Source: Cysteiniphilum sp. JM-1 | Lineage (GTDB): Bacteria; Pseudomonadota; Gammaproteobacteria; Francisellales; Francisellaceae | DNA: 64,000 nt | Assembly (NCBI RefSeq): GCF_008711525.1 | Contig: NZ_VXKS01000006.1 | Span: 62,001 to 126,000 of the forward strand | Reading direction: 5' to 3' | Shown here: positions 28,910 through 37,750 of the stretch, piece by piece | How the letters are laid out: each line of letters begins with the position of its first letter | How positions within the stretch are numbered: the stretch's first letter is position 1 | The notes under the pieces: generated by a model | What the model was told of the DNA's origin: nothing | The model's input: only the letters and a program-made list of their open reading frames with translations | Database searches by the model: none | Position numbers and translations under genes: made by a program

Positions 28910-29979
28910 TTCGTCAAGATTTAGTTGAGTTTAGTGCCTATTCTTCCGCACGGTCTTTAAACCTTAAAGGTGATATTTGGCTTAATGCCAATGAACTAGC
29001 TTATGATTTATCTGAACAAGGTTTTAATCGCTACCCTGAACCGCAACCACAAGAATTGGTGCGTGCTTTGGCAGCACTTTACCATGTTAATCAAGATGAA
29101 ATATTGGTAACACGCGGCAGTGATGAGGGCATTGATTTGTTAGTGCGATTATTTTGCACCTATCAACAAGATGACATTATGGCGTTTAAACCAACCTTTG
29201 GTATGTATCAGGTCAGTGCAAGGTTACAAGGGGTGGAGTATTTTGAATATGCACTTGATGCTACAAATGAATTTGCACTAGGTATTGATGATTTATTAAA
29301 AGAGATAAATAAAAAGCCAAATATTAAGCTTGTGTTTATCTGTTCACCGAATAATCCTACCGGAAATTTAATCTCGCTAGAAGATATCGAAAGCTTATGT
29401 CTTACATTAGCCGATAAAACAATGATTGTTGTTGATGAGGCCTATATTGAATTTAGTGGCGAGCAAAGTGCAGCAAGCTTAATTAAGCAATATGACAATT
29501 TAGTCATTCTTAGAACCTTATCCAAAGCGTATGGTTTGGCGGCAGAGCGCGTTGGATCTGTTGTTACTAATGCCCGTTTGGTGAGCTTGATCAAAAAGGT
29601 GATTGCGCCTTATCCAATCGCAATGTCGGTGGCACAAAATGCAGTCGCTGCATTGCAACCTGAGCGTTTAGCATTAGTTAAAAGTAAAATGTTTGAAGCA
29701 GTTAGAGAACGGACACGTTTATTTCAATATCTGCAAGCATCAAGCTTGGTTAATAAAGTGTATCCCTCACAAGCCAACTTTTTATTAGTACAGTTTAAAG
29801 TGGATATATTTAACCAACTATGTCAGGCAGGCATTATCGTCAGATCAATGGCAAAGGTATTTAATGATGAAACGATGTTGCGTATTAGCATAGGGACTGT
29901 TGAAGAAGTAAATAAGCTTATTAAGGCATTAGAAAATATAAACACAGGAACTATCGGTGCTAACAATGAAACAGCATAA
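28894..29979 (+). CDS. hisC: histidinol-phosphate aminotransferase
   Basis: HisC transfers an amino group to imidazole acetol phosphate. The 361-residue fold-type I PLP enzyme has NANELAYDL with substrate contacts, RGSDEGIDLLVRLFC, SPNNPTGN, VDEAYIEF and the PLP lysine in LRTLSKAYGLAAERVG. It lies between hisD and hisB with overlaps at both ends, so the whole set is one polycistron. Confidence 0.97.
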   Translation: MFEKLIRQDLVEFSAYSSARSLNLKGDIWLNANELAYDLSEQGFNRYPEPQPQELVRALAALYHVNQDEILVTRGSDEGIDLLVRLFCTYQQDDIMAFKPTFGMYQVSARLQGVEYFEYALDATNEFALGIDDLLKEINKKPNIKLVFICSPNNPTGNLISLEDIESLCLTLADKTMIVVDEAYIEFSGEQSAASLIKQYDNLVILRTLSKAYGLAAERVGSVVTNARLVSLIKKVIAPYPIAMSVAQNAVAALQPERLALVKSKMFEAVRERTRLFQYLQASSLVNKVYPSQANFLLVQFKVDIFNQLCQAGIIVRSMAKVFNDETMLRISIGTVEEVNKLIKALENINTGTIGANNETA

Positions 29980-31036
29980 ATATTTATTTATAGATCGCGA
30001 TGGCACAATTATTATCGAGCCAGAAGATAAACAAATTGATCATATTGATAAGCTTGATTTTTTACCGGGTGTATTTGATGCGCTCATTACTTTACAACAG
30101 GCGGGGTTTAAGCTCGTTATGGTCAGTAATCAAGATGGTTTAGGTACGTCTTCTTTTCCAGAGAATGATTTTAATGCACCACATGAGTTGATGTTGAGAG
30201 TCCTTAAATCACAAGGGATTATCTTTGAAGACATTCTAATCTGTCCGCATTTTGATAATGATCATTGCGATTGTCGCAAGCCAAAAGTGGGGTTACTCAT
30301 GTCCTATTTGCGTGATCAGCGTATCAATCGCGATCACAGTTATGTCATAGGGGACAGGTTAACTGATCTTCAGTTAGCAGATAATTTAGGGATTAAAGGC
30401 ATTCAAATTGCAAATGAGCAATATCCTGATTGGTTAACGATTAAAAATCATATTCTTCACACGCCAAGAGTGGCAACGATTACGCGTAAAACACAAGAAA
30501 CCGACATCTCTGTGTCAGTCAACTTGGATCAAGCAGGCAAAATAAATATCCATAGTGGTATTGATTTTCTAGATCATATGCTTGAGCAAGTGGCAAAACA
30601 TTCAGGTATTAGCATGGATATTCAAGCGCAAGGGGATTTGCATATTGATGATCATCATACGGTTGAGGATATTGCCATTACTTTGGGACAAGCATTATCT
30701 CAAGCTTTGGCTGATAAATTAGGTATACAGCGTTACGGGTTTTTGCTGCCGATGGATGAGGCAAGTGCTGAGATTGCTTTAGATTTAAGTGGGCGATTTT
30801 ATTGTTTATTTGAAGCGGATTTTAAGCGTGATAAAGTCGGTGACCTATCGGTTGAGCTCGTTAGTCATTTCTTTTACTCACTGGCAGAGAGTCTTAAGGC
30901 AACCTTGCATATTAAACTTAAAGGGCACAACACACATCATATGATTGAGGCAGCCTTTAAAGCCTTAGGTAAAGTCTTAAAGCAAGCAGTGGCAAAGACC
31001 TCATTAGATATGCCAAGTACCAAGGGGGTACTATGA
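29966..31036 (+). CDS. hisB: bifunctional histidinol phosphatase / imidazoleglycerol-phosphate dehydratase
   Basis: The N-terminal HAD domain (residues 1 to about 165) is the histidinol phosphatase: FIDRDGTII, VSNQDGLG, a zinc loop CPHFDNDHCDC and GDRLTDLQLA. The C-terminal part is the imidazoleglycerol-phosphate dehydratase, with DFLDHMLEQVAKHSG, DDHHTVEDIAI and the matching second metal site HNTHHMIEAAFKALG. This fusion is typical of gammaproteobacteria. ATG 29966 is preferred over an upstream GTG at 29957; the start overlaps hisC by 14 bases. Confidence 0.97.
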   Translation: MKQHKYLFIDRDGTIIIEPEDKQIDHIDKLDFLPGVFDALITLQQAGFKLVMVSNQDGLGTSSFPENDFNAPHELMLRVLKSQGIIFEDILICPHFDNDHCDCRKPKVGLLMSYLRDQRINRDHSYVIGDRLTDLQLADNLGIKGIQIANEQYPDWLTIKNHILHTPRVATITRKTQETDISVSVNLDQAGKINIHSGIDFLDHMLEQVAKHSGISMDIQAQGDLHIDDHHTVEDIAITLGQALSQALADKLGIQRYGFLLPMDEASAEIALDLSGRFYCLFEADFKRDKVGDLSVELVSHFFYSLAESLKATLHIKLKGHNTHHMIEAAFKALGKVLKQAVAKTSLDMPSTKGVL

Positions 31037-31635
31037 TTGCAATTATTGATTGTTGTGGCAGTAACTTTGCCTCAATCCAATATGCGTTAGAGCGCTTGGG
31101 GCAAAGGATCGTATTAACACATGATCATGAGGTTATTCAAACAGCGGATTATGTGATCTTGCCAGGTGTGGGTCATGCCAAAACAGCGATGGCGGCATTA
31201 AAGTCACATCAATTAGATCAGCTGATTCCAAGACTTACACAACCCGTATTAGGTATTTGTTTAGGAATGCAGTTGATGCATGAGTTCTCAGAAGAGGGCA
31301 TGGTTGAGTGTTTGAAAATCATCCCCGGTAGCGTTAAAAGGTTTCAATCAAGTGATGCCTTGATTCCACATATGGGCTGGAATCGGTTATTGATTGATGA
31401 TGCATTGCGTAGCACGCATCCCTTGCTTTTGGGGACTAACCCTGATGATTATGTCTATTATGTGCATAGCTTCTATGCTGAGTCTACAGCGTTTACCGTG
31501 GCATATAATGACTATATTAATTACTTTAGTGCGATGGTTAATAAAGATAATTTCTATGGTATGCAGTTTCATCCAGAGAAATCAGGTAAAGTGGGTGAGC
31601 AACTGTTGAAAAATTTTATTACGAAAATTGGTTAA
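31033..31635 (+). CDS. hisH: imidazole glycerol phosphate synthase subunit HisH
   Basis: HisH is the glutaminase that feeds ammonia to HisF. The 200-residue class I amidotransferase has PGVGHAKTAM (oxyanion strand), the nucleophile Cys in GICLGMQLM and the His-x-Glu pair in FHPEKSG. It overlaps hisB by four bases. After its stop come 264 bases with a repeat element and a separate promoter before hisA. Confidence 0.97.
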   Translation: MIAIIDCCGSNFASIQYALERLGQRIVLTHDHEVIQTADYVILPGVGHAKTAMAALKSHQLDQLIPRLTQPVLGICLGMQLMHEFSEEGMVECLKIIPGSVKRFQSSDALIPHMGWNRLLIDDALRSTHPLLLGTNPDDYVYYVHSFYAESTAFTVAYNDYINYFSAMVNKDNFYGMQFHPEKSGKVGEQLLKNFITKIG

Positions 31636-31639
31636 GACT

Positions 31640-31795
31640 AAATATTTACCCACAAGTGATCACTGTACCCTGAGCGTAAGTCGAAGCGGTGCATTGAGCA
31701 TTAGTCGAAGTGGGTATAACACTTCATAGAGGCTTCGACTTACGCTCAGCCAAAGCTTACACAATTAAAGTGGGTAGGAATATGGTCATAGCCCG
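31640..31795. repeat. dispersed repeat family A, copy 2
   Basis: Same element as at 26038-26173: ACTGTACCCTGAGCGTAAG, then the complement GGCTTCGACTTACGCTCAGCC, then ACAATTAAAGTGGG and GGAATATGGTCATAGCC. This copy has an extra GAGCATTAGTCGAAG unit. It lies after hisH and could reduce read-through into the downstream genes. Confidence 0.85.
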
Positions 31796-31833
31796 AAAAT
31801 CTAAAGGTTAAAAAGTTGAAAAACTAAAAAGTT

Positions 31834-31882
31834 TTGGATATTAGTTATTAGTAGTCTAGAATGATACTAGGTATTACCTAGT
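31834..31882 (+). promoter_or_regulatory. toxin-antitoxin promoter with palindromic operator
   Basis: TTGGAT (31834-31839) and TAGAAT (31857-31862) have a 17-base spacer. The perfect inverted repeat ACTAGGTA-T-TACCTAGT (31866-31882) overlaps the expected transcription start. Ribbon-helix-helix antitoxins bind such palindromes and repress their own operon, so this is a likely autoregulatory operator. AAGGAG precedes the antitoxin ATG. Confidence 0.65.
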
Positions 31883-31899
31883 GTTATAAGGAGCATATT

Positions 31900-32172
31900 A
31901 TGTCAACATCACTAAAAATTTCAGATGATTTAAAAGGACGGATTCAGCAGCTTGCACGATTACAAGACAGAACGCCACATTGGATTATGATGCGGGCAAT
32001 TAATGAGTATGTTTTAAAAGAAGAAAAGAAAGAACAATTTAAGCAGGAAGCATTGGCTTCATGGCAGTCTTTTCAAGAAACAGGCTTACATATTACTGGA
32101 GATGAGGCCATTCGCTGGTTGCAAACTTGGGGAACTGATAGTGAGGAGCCTGCACCTAAATGTCACAAATAA
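31900..32172 (+). CDS. ribbon-helix-helix (CopG/RelB-like) antitoxin
   Basis: The 90-residue protein begins with a ribbon-helix-helix DNA-binding motif (STSLKISDDLKGRIQQLARLQDRTPHWIMMRAINEYV), followed by a charged linker and a C-terminal toxin-binding segment WQSFQETGLHITGDEAIRWLQTWG typical of ParD/RelB-like antitoxins. Its stop overlaps the toxin start by 13 bases. A promoter with a palindromic operator lies just upstream, consistent with self-repression. Confidence 0.88.
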   Translation: MSTSLKISDDLKGRIQQLARLQDRTPHWIMMRAINEYVLKEEKKEQFKQEALASWQSFQETGLHITGDEAIRWLQTWGTDSEEPAPKCHK

Positions 32173-32447
32173 AAATTACAGAAGGTGCTTTACAAGGGAT
32201 TCAGCGTTGCCAATCTTTTCTTGAGTCCAGAAATACTCTGGCAAGTCAACGCGCAGCACATGAAATCGCCAAGTATATTCAATTACTTAAAGAGACGCCA
32301 GAAATGGGTAGACCATTATCTGACCATCTTCGAGAGTTGATTATTCCATTTGGTGATTCTGGCTATGCGGTTTTATACAGATATGAAGCGATGACTGATA
32401 TTTGTCATATTTTGTCATTTAAACATCAGAAAGAAGCAGGTTATTAA
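32160..32447 (+). CDS. RelE/ParE-family toxin
   Basis: The 95-residue protein is of the RelE/ParE superfamily: an early helix pair (ALQGIQRCQSFLESRNTLASQRAAHEIAKYIQLLKETPEMGRP), the REL(I/V)IPFG strand and a final FKHQKEAGY. RelE members cut mRNA on ribosomes and ParE members block gyrase; I cannot tell which applies, though the missing RelE-type basic catalytic cluster leans towards ParE. It is coupled to the antitoxin and lies 12 bases before hisA. Confidence 0.87.
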   Translation: MSQIKITEGALQGIQRCQSFLESRNTLASQRAAHEIAKYIQLLKETPEMGRPLSDHLRELIIPFGDSGYAVLYRYEAMTDICHILSFKHQKEAGY

Positions 32448-32459
32448 AAGAGGAAATAA

Positions 32460-33185
32460 ATGAATATTATCCCCGCAATAGACTTAATCAATGGACAGTG
32501 TGTGCGTTTACAAAAAGGTGATTTTAATGCCATTACCCAATATACGGTTACACCTGAAGATATGGCAATGAATTATCAACAAAGTGGTGCTAGCTATTTG
32601 CATGTTGTTGATTTGGATGGTGCGAAACAAGGTAAACTCAAGCAGCTTGATGTGATCAACCGTATTCGCAATAGTACGACATCAATCATGCAGGTTGGCG
32701 GCGGCATTAAGGATGAGGAAACGATCGATAACCTATTGTCAATTGGTGTTGATCGTGTGGTATTAGGCAGTATTGCTGTAAAAGATTATGACCAAACGGT
32801 GCGCTTTATTGAGCGCTTTGGTGCAGATAAAATTGTATTAGCACTTGATGTTAATATCGTTAATGACACACCGATGGTGGCAACACATGGCTGGCTTAAT
32901 ACCAGTGATCAAAGTCTATATAATGTTATTGACTATTATCTAGCATATGGTTTAGCGCATGTGTTATGTACCGATATTAGCAAAGATGGCATGTTACAAG
33001 GGGCTAACACACAACTTTATCAAGACTTAGTTGCTAAATATCCAAATATTTCCTTTCAAGCATCTGGTGGTGTTGGTGCCTTGGCTGATTTGCACAATCT
33101 CAAAAAGACCAAGGTGCAGAATGTGATCGTCGGACGCGCGCTTTATGAAAATAAATTTAGCTTAAATGAGGCGCTAGCATGCTAA
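32460..33185 (+). CDS. hisA: phosphoribosylformimino-5-aminoimidazole carboxamide ribotide isomerase
   Basis: HisA opens the ribose ring of ProFAR to PRFAR. The 241-residue TIM barrel starts [20 protein letters not shown] with the catalytic Asp, has [16 protein letters not shown] and the second Asp in [12 protein letters not shown], and ASGGVGAL for phosphate binding. It begins 12 bases after the toxin stop with GAGG upstream, so it may be transcribed from the toxin-antitoxin promoter as well as by read-through. It overlaps hisF by seven bases. Confidence 0.97.
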   Translation: MNIIPAIDLINGQCVRLQKGDFNAITQYTVTPEDMAMNYQQSGASYLHVVDLDGAKQGKLKQLDVINRIRNSTTSIMQVGGGIKDEETIDNLLSIGVDRVVLGSIAVKDYDQTVRFIERFGADKIVLALDVNIVNDTPMVATHGWLNTSDQSLYNVIDYYLAYGLAHVLCTDISKDGMLQGANTQLYQDLVAKYPNISFQASGGVGALADLHNLKKTKVQNVIVGRALYENKFSLNEALAC

Positions 33186-33952
33186 CAAAACGCATTATTC
33201 CATGCTTGGATGTATTAAATGATCAAGTGGTAAAGGGTGTGAAATTTCAGAATCATCGGGTTGTCGGTGACATTGTTACGCTAGCCACGCACTATAGTGA
33301 GCAAGGTGCCGATGAGTTAGTGTTTTATGATATTGCCGCAAGTACGCGTAAGCAAGGTGTGTCACCTAAATGGGTAACAGATATTGCCAAAGCGATCAAT
33401 ATTCCATTTTGTGTCGCAGGAGGTATTCGTAGTGTTGATCAAGCGCGTACTATCTTAAATGCTGGGGCGGATAAGATATCGATTAACTCGCCTGCGTTAG
33501 AGCGTCCAGAGCTCATTGATGAATTAGTCGATGCCTTTGGTCAGCAATGTGTTGTTGTTGGTGTTGATAGCAATGATATGGATGGTGAATATGTTGTCTG
33601 TCAATATACCGGTGATGTTGAAAAAACGCTAAAAACCACACGTAGAACAAAAGATTGGGTAACGGAAGTCGCCAAGCGAGGTGCCGGTGAGATTGTTGTG
33701 AACTGCATGCAACAAGATGGGGTCAAAAATGGCTATGATATTACTCATTTAGCAGCAATTTCACAAATGGTTAATATCCCTGTGATCGCATCAGGGGGTG
33801 CTGGAGAAATGATGCATTTTAATGAAGTATTTCAAAAAACACGGGTATCAGGTGCACTTGCTGCGAGTGTTTTTCACAGTGGCAGCATTGATATTTGTGA
33901 GCTTAAAGCCTATCTCAAAACAAATGGTCAAACCATTAGAATGTCGAATTAA
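33179..33952 (+). CDS. hisF: imidazole glycerol phosphate synthase subunit HisF
   Basis: HisF is the cyclase partner of HisH, turning PRFAR into imidazoleglycerol phosphate and AICAR. The 257-residue TIM barrel opens with [21 protein letters not shown] (catalytic Asp), carries [29 protein letters not shown] and the second Asp in [13 protein letters not shown], ending with SGGAGEM. AICAR links to purine synthesis. Confidence 0.97.
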   Translation: MLTKRIIPCLDVLNDQVVKGVKFQNHRVVGDIVTLATHYSEQGADELVFYDIAASTRKQGVSPKWVTDIAKAINIPFCVAGGIRSVDQARTILNAGADKISINSPALERPELIDELVDAFGQQCVVVGVDSNDMDGEYVVCQYTGDVEKTLKTTRRTKDWVTEVAKRGAGEIVVNCMQQDGVKNGYDITHLAAISQMVNIPVIASGGAGEMMHFNEVFQKTRVSGALAASVFHSGSIDICELKAYLKTNGQTIRMSN

Positions 33953-33960
33953 GGATAAAT

Positions 33961-34578
33961 GTGGATAATCTTATTTTAAACAAAATTGACTGGCAGAAAA
34001 TGAATCACTTGGTGCCTGTTGTTGTGCAATGTCGCACCTCTGGCAAGGTGCTGATGTTAGGATTCATGAATGAAGAGGCCTTATCACAGACGATGATTAC
34101 TGGCTTTGTAACTTTTTACAGTCGCAGTAAACAAAGGCTGTGGCAAAAAGGTGAAACAAGTGGCAATGTTTTGAAGCTCATTGATATCGCTGTAGATTGT
34201 GATGGAGATAGCCTTGTTGCGCTAGTTGATGCTGTGGGACCAACGTGCCATAAGGGTACCGAGAGCTGCTTTGATAAAACCTATGATCATCCATATGGCG
34301 TATTGACTCGATTGGAAAACACCATCAAACAACGCAAAAAAGATAAACCGCAAAATAGTTATGTCACGAGCCTTTTTGCTAGTGGTATTGCGCGCATTGC
34401 GCAAAAGGTTGGTGAAGAAGGTGTTGAAACTGTGATTGCCGCAATGAAGAATGATCTAGATGAGCTTAAAAATGAAAGTGCTGATTTGATCTTTCATTTG
34501 CTGGTATTACTAAGAGAAAAAGAGCTGTCTTTGCAGGATGTGATCACTGTTTTAAAAGCAAGAGAAAGCAATTCGTAA
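33961..34578 (+). CDS. hisIE: bifunctional phosphoribosyl-AMP cyclohydrolase / phosphoribosyl-ATP pyrophosphatase
   Basis: The fused protein carries HisI first (about 1-115: LMLGFMNEEAL, TFYSRSKQRLWQKGETSGN, the metal-binding CDGDSLVALVDAVGPTCHKG region) and HisE second (about 120-205: SGIARIAQKVGEEGVETVIAAM and ESADLIFHLLVLLRE). It catalyses the second and third pathway steps. Start is GTG 33961 with AAGGA upstream. It is the last gene of the operon; hairpin repeats follow directly. Confidence 0.97.
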   Translation: MDNLILNKIDWQKMNHLVPVVVQCRTSGKVLMLGFMNEEALSQTMITGFVTFYSRSKQRLWQKGETSGNVLKLIDIAVDCDGDSLVALVDAVGPTCHKGTESCFDKTYDHPYGVLTRLENTIKQRKKDKPQNSYVTSLFASGIARIAQKVGEEGVETVIAAMKNDLDELKNESADLIFHLLVLLREKELSLQDVITVLKARESNS

Positions 34579-34599
34579 TGGCGTATTGCATACGTCCAT
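34578..34599. repeat. short palindromic repeat, family D, copy 2
   Basis: ATGGCGTATTGCATACGTCCAT forms a hairpin that begins in the hisIE stop codon. It may serve as the operon terminator. Confidence 0.6.
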
Positions 34600-34627
34600 T
34601 TTATAAATCCATAATCATTTAGGTAAT

Positions 34628-34650
34628 GTAGGGGCGTATTGTGTACGCCC
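34628..34650. repeat. short palindromic repeat, family D, copy 3
   Basis: GTAGGGGCGTATTGTGTACGCCC is another copy of the element found at 7211-7240. The remaining convergent gap up to 34837 holds no gene that I can support. Confidence 0.65.
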
Positions 34651-34837
34651 ATCATAAAAAAGGAAAAAAATAAAACCATTAAGTTTGAGTTAAGTTTAAA
34701 CGCCTATACTACAAAACAGCTGGTCGAAGATGTTTTTCCTCTCCTCAACTGTTTTCATATTTCGATCAGCAATATTGACACCATTTCTAAACCATTCCCT
34801 GATTATTCGTTTATCCATATATTTTGTATTTTTGTGG

Positions 34838-35470
34838 CTATGATGATGATTTCCTATAGCAAAGTGCTTTTGCCCAAAGATAGCTAAAGACCCCGATATA
34901 AACGCCAGCCAACACATCACTTAGATAATGCTCTGAGCTTAAAATTCGGCTAATGGTGATAATAAGTGCGATGATGATGCATAGCACCGTAAATTTCTTA
35001 TTTTGTACTAAATAAGCCAAGCCTAGTAATCCTGCAAATCCAAGCGTGGCATGCCCTGATGGGAAGCTATTGAATAAGCGCTTGTGTGACAACCAGTGAA
35101 AGCCATATAAACCATCTTGTAAGAATAGCTCGGGACGATAGCGTGCCAGCGTTAGTTTTAGCACAGTTGCAACAGCAATCGAGATAAACAAACTCATGGT
35201 CCATACCAATAAACGTGGATTGAGTTTGCCGCGTATTTTTTGCCATATACAGATAATCACAAGAATGATGAAAAGAACAAACCAGTTATTAGGGTCAAAA
35301 ATAAAAGAGAGAATATTCGAGAGTTTAATTAAGATATTATGCTGCAGCTGTTCACTAATTGATATCACGAGTAAACGATCAAAATAGATATAACTTATTG
35401 CGCATATGACAAACGTGATAACGCCATAGATTAGGGTGATTTTTATAAGTTTTTTGAAGTTATTGGTCAT
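34838..35470 (-). CDS. PAP2-family membrane phosphatase
   Basis: The 210-residue protein has about six membrane spans and the full PAP2 active site: KLTLARYRP (K105 to P113), PSGH (137-140) and SRILSSEHYLSD (174-185). Family members dephosphorylate lipids such as phosphatidylglycerol phosphate, undecaprenyl pyrophosphate or lipid A on the outer face of the inner membrane. The sequence does not say which applies. It is convergent with the his operon and 22 bases downstream of the oxygenase gene, in the same direction. Confidence 0.88.
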   Translation of the reverse strand: MTNNFKKLIKITLIYGVITFVICAISYIYFDRLLVISISEQLQHNILIKLSNILSFIFDPNNWFVLFIILVIICIWQKIRGKLNPRLLVWTMSLFISIAVATVLKLTLARYRPELFLQDGLYGFHWLSHKRLFNSFPSGHATLGFAGLLGLAYLVQNKKFTVLCIIIALIITISRILSSEHYLSDVLAGVYIGVFSYLWAKALCYRKSSS

Positions 35471-35492
35471 GTTGAGTTAATTCCTTATGAAG

Positions 35493-36338
35493 CTATTTAA
35501 CCCCAAGTTCAATCAAGCGCTCATCCAAGAAGACATCAGCTGTTTTATATTTCTCAGATAAATAAACATCAGCTTTGGCATGCATAAAGCAAGGTGTTGA
35601 CATGCGATCTACGCCTTGTGCCTCACCTTCAGGTTTGACCACGCGATGCTTGGTAGCAATATATTCAAAGTTGGTCATCTCTTGCAGCATATCACCAATA
35701 TTAATGATGATAGATTGCGGCTTGCAGGGCACTTCATACCATTTATCTTCTTTATGTGAGTACACTTCCAATCCAGGTGAAGAGGCAACGGGTAAAAGGG
35801 TGATTAAATTGATATCCTCATGCGCTGCAGCACGGATGGCGCCTGGTTCCTCATCACCTTTGATCGCAGGGTAATGCAATACGCGAAATAACGTGCGATC
35901 AAATGACAAAGCTTCGACTAATGGCATATGCAGTTTCTTAGAAGTCTCTGGATCCATATGATCATCGATCCATTGCAGTAATGTTTTACCTAGTTCAAAA
36001 AGTTTGTCAAAAAGCTCACGTGCTTTGTTAGAGACTTCTTTAGGATAGCGACCATTTGGAAAATATAAATGGAAATAGTGTTTGATATCACGTGCGGTCT
36101 CACCCTTGGCTGTTTCTGAGATATCCATCGGGAAGTAGCCATCTTGGGTTCTCTTATCGTAATAGTAATTATGCGCGGCTTTTGAGTTAATAAACTCACG
36201 CCACTCACTATAAACATCTTCGATAAGCTGCCAGTCGATAGGGTGTATTTCCAATACCCCAAAACCTGTTTGTTTCAACGAGTCGGTAAAGCGCTTTGGT
36301 GCATTATCTGCGTAGTAATCAACACTTAAAATTTCCAT
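35493..36338 (-). CDS. 2-oxoglutarate/Fe(II) oxygenase, isopenicillin N synthase family
   Basis: The 281-residue protein has the non-heme iron triad His173, Asp175 and His231 and the RxS motif Arg245-Met-Ser247 that binds 2-oxoglutarate or substrate carboxylate. The start EILSVDYYADNAPKRFTDSLKQTGFGVLEI resembles plant-type and bacterial members of the isopenicillin N synthase group. The reaction is not predictable; related bacterial proteins are mostly uncharacterised oxygenases. It lies upstream of the PAP2 gene on the same strand and is divergent from the second rpoA. Confidence 0.87.
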   Translation of the reverse strand: MEILSVDYYADNAPKRFTDSLKQTGFGVLEIHPIDWQLIEDVYSEWREFINSKAAHNYYYDKRTQDGYFPMDISETAKGETARDIKHYFHLYFPNGRYPKEVSNKARELFDKLFELGKTLLQWIDDHMDPETSKKLHMPLVEALSFDRTLFRVLHYPAIKGDEEPGAIRAAAHEDINLITLLPVASSPGLEVYSHKEDKWYEVPCKPQSIIINIGDMLQEMTNFEYIATKHRVVKPEGEAQGVDRMSTPCFMHAKADVYLSEKYKTADVFLDERLIELGVK

Positions 36339-36609
36339 TAAAAATACCTGCTTTATTGATTTAATATGACGTTGGCATGCTAGATTGCAATGCGAAGTCT
36401 GTCAAGGAGAGAAGCCGTTATACTTGGCAGATGTCAATAAGTTTTGATCAAATGTCAATTTCTTTTAGGTTTTTTAGAAAAAATTTGATAGAATGCTGCA
36501 AAATTTCGACATCTGTATTTATCAAATCGTGCTGATTGATGCCTGAACTGATCAGGTAATCAAAAGGTATTGAGATGTAAGATATATAAACAAAAGGGTA
36601 TATAAAACG

Positions 36610-37563
36610 ATGGCATTAGAACATTTGCTGCATCCGACAACAGTGAATAATCTCGAGAAAAATGATAAAGAAGCAAAGATTATTTTGGAGCCTTTAGAGC
36701 GTGGTTTTGGCTACACGCTTGGATTCTCATTAAAGCAGATTTTAGCTAATGCATTGGCAGGAGCTGCATTAACACGTGTTAAGTTCAATGATGGTGATGA
36801 TCTATCTGTTAAACTGCCAACGGCTGAAACAATTGAAGAGATTTTACTTAATTTGCAAGCAATTGAGTTTAAGCTTTCACCTGAGCATAAATCAGCTGAG
36901 ATTGCGATTAAACTTTCAGGTAAGGCAAAAGATATTTATGCAGCAGATTTAACGGTTTCTGAAGGCTTAGAGATCTTAAATCCTGATGTTTATATTTGCC
37001 AATATGAAGGTAAAGAAAAACTATCAATCGACGGGCAAATTAATTTAGGTGTCGGTTATGTTGCTGCAGAGCAAGCGTTTGCTGATGGCTGGTTTATGTT
37101 AGATGCGTCTTATTCACCGATTGTAAGTTGCACATATAATGTTGAAAATGCGCGTGTTGCCCAAAAAACTGACTTAGATAAATTAATCCTTGAGATCAAA
37201 ACAGATGGTAGTTTAACACCGTCTGAAGCATTGAGTCTGGCAGCACAAAAAATTCAAACACAAATGTCAAATATCGTTGATGAAGCAGAGTTGGCAGAGC
37301 GTCTATATGTTGAGGAAGAACCACAAATCGATCCATTCTTATTGAAAACAGTCGAAGAGTTGGATTTAACAGTGCGTTCAGCAAATTGCTTAAAATCAGA
37401 GAACATTCGTTATATTGGTGAATTAGTGCAGCGCACTGAGTCTGAACTGATGAAAACACCTAACTTTGGACGTAAATCGTTAAATGAAATCAAAGAAAAG
37501 CTTTCTTCTTATGGTTACTCATTAGGTACTATCGTTGATGATTGGCCAAAAGAGTTGATCTAA
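36610..37563 (+). CDS. rpoA2: RNA polymerase alpha subunit, divergent second copy
   Basis: The 317-residue protein has both alpha domains: an N-terminal assembly domain ([14 protein letters not shown], residues 25-38; [16 protein letters not shown]) and a C-terminal DNA-binding domain ([40 protein letters not shown]). Residues matching E. coli R265, N268 and K271 are kept. In the N-terminal domain the pair RR of ALRRIL (E. coli 44-45) is Lys42-Gln43; R45 is needed for beta binding in E. coli. The gene is alone, not beside ribosomal protein genes, as expected for the second alpha of Francisella, where two alphas form a heterodimer. The main rpoA must lie outside the window. Confidence 0.9.
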   Translation: MALEHLLHPTTVNNLEKNDKEAKIILEPLERGFGYTLGFSLKQILANALAGAALTRVKFNDGDDLSVKLPTAETIEEILLNLQAIEFKLSPEHKSAEIAIKLSGKAKDIYAADLTVSEGLEILNPDVYICQYEGKEKLSIDGQINLGVGYVAAEQAFADGWFMLDASYSPIVSCTYNVENARVAQKTDLDKLILEIKTDGSLTPSEALSLAAQKIQTQMSNIVDEAELAERLYVEEEPQIDPFLLKTVEELDLTVRSANCLKSENIRYIGELVQRTESELMKTPNFGRKSLNEIKEKLSSYGYSLGTIVDDWPKELI

Positions 37564-37567
37564 AACA

Positions 37568-37675
37568 AACATTGGCTGAGCGTTAGTCGAAGACATATAT
37601 TCCTTTTGTCTAATATCTTCCCTTCGACTTGGCTCAGGGTGCGATAGACGTTGGCTGAGCATTGGTCGAAGCCTA
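37568..37675. repeat. dispersed repeat family A, partial/rearranged copy 3
   Basis: TTGGCTGAGCGTTAGTCGAAG, then CCTTCGACTTGGCTCAGGGTGCG, then TTGGCTGAGCATTGGTCGAAGCC. These are the core units of the family A element in a different order and without its outer parts. It follows the rpoA2 stop and may serve as terminator. Confidence 0.75.
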
Positions 37676-37750
37676 AATTCATTTAATTTTATTTTTTTAT
37701 ATCGTTAGCTGTGGTAATTTAAAGACACCTTAAATCTAAAAAATCACCAC

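Noticed and set aside
31636-31833. Possible small gene between hisH and the antitoxin
   Set aside because: The region is filled by a family A repeat and AT-rich promoter sequence, with no sensible start and stop pair.
34639-34887. Open frame after the his operon on the plus strand
   Set aside because: It runs into the antisense of the PAP2 gene, has no ribosome site, and its start lies in a repeat.
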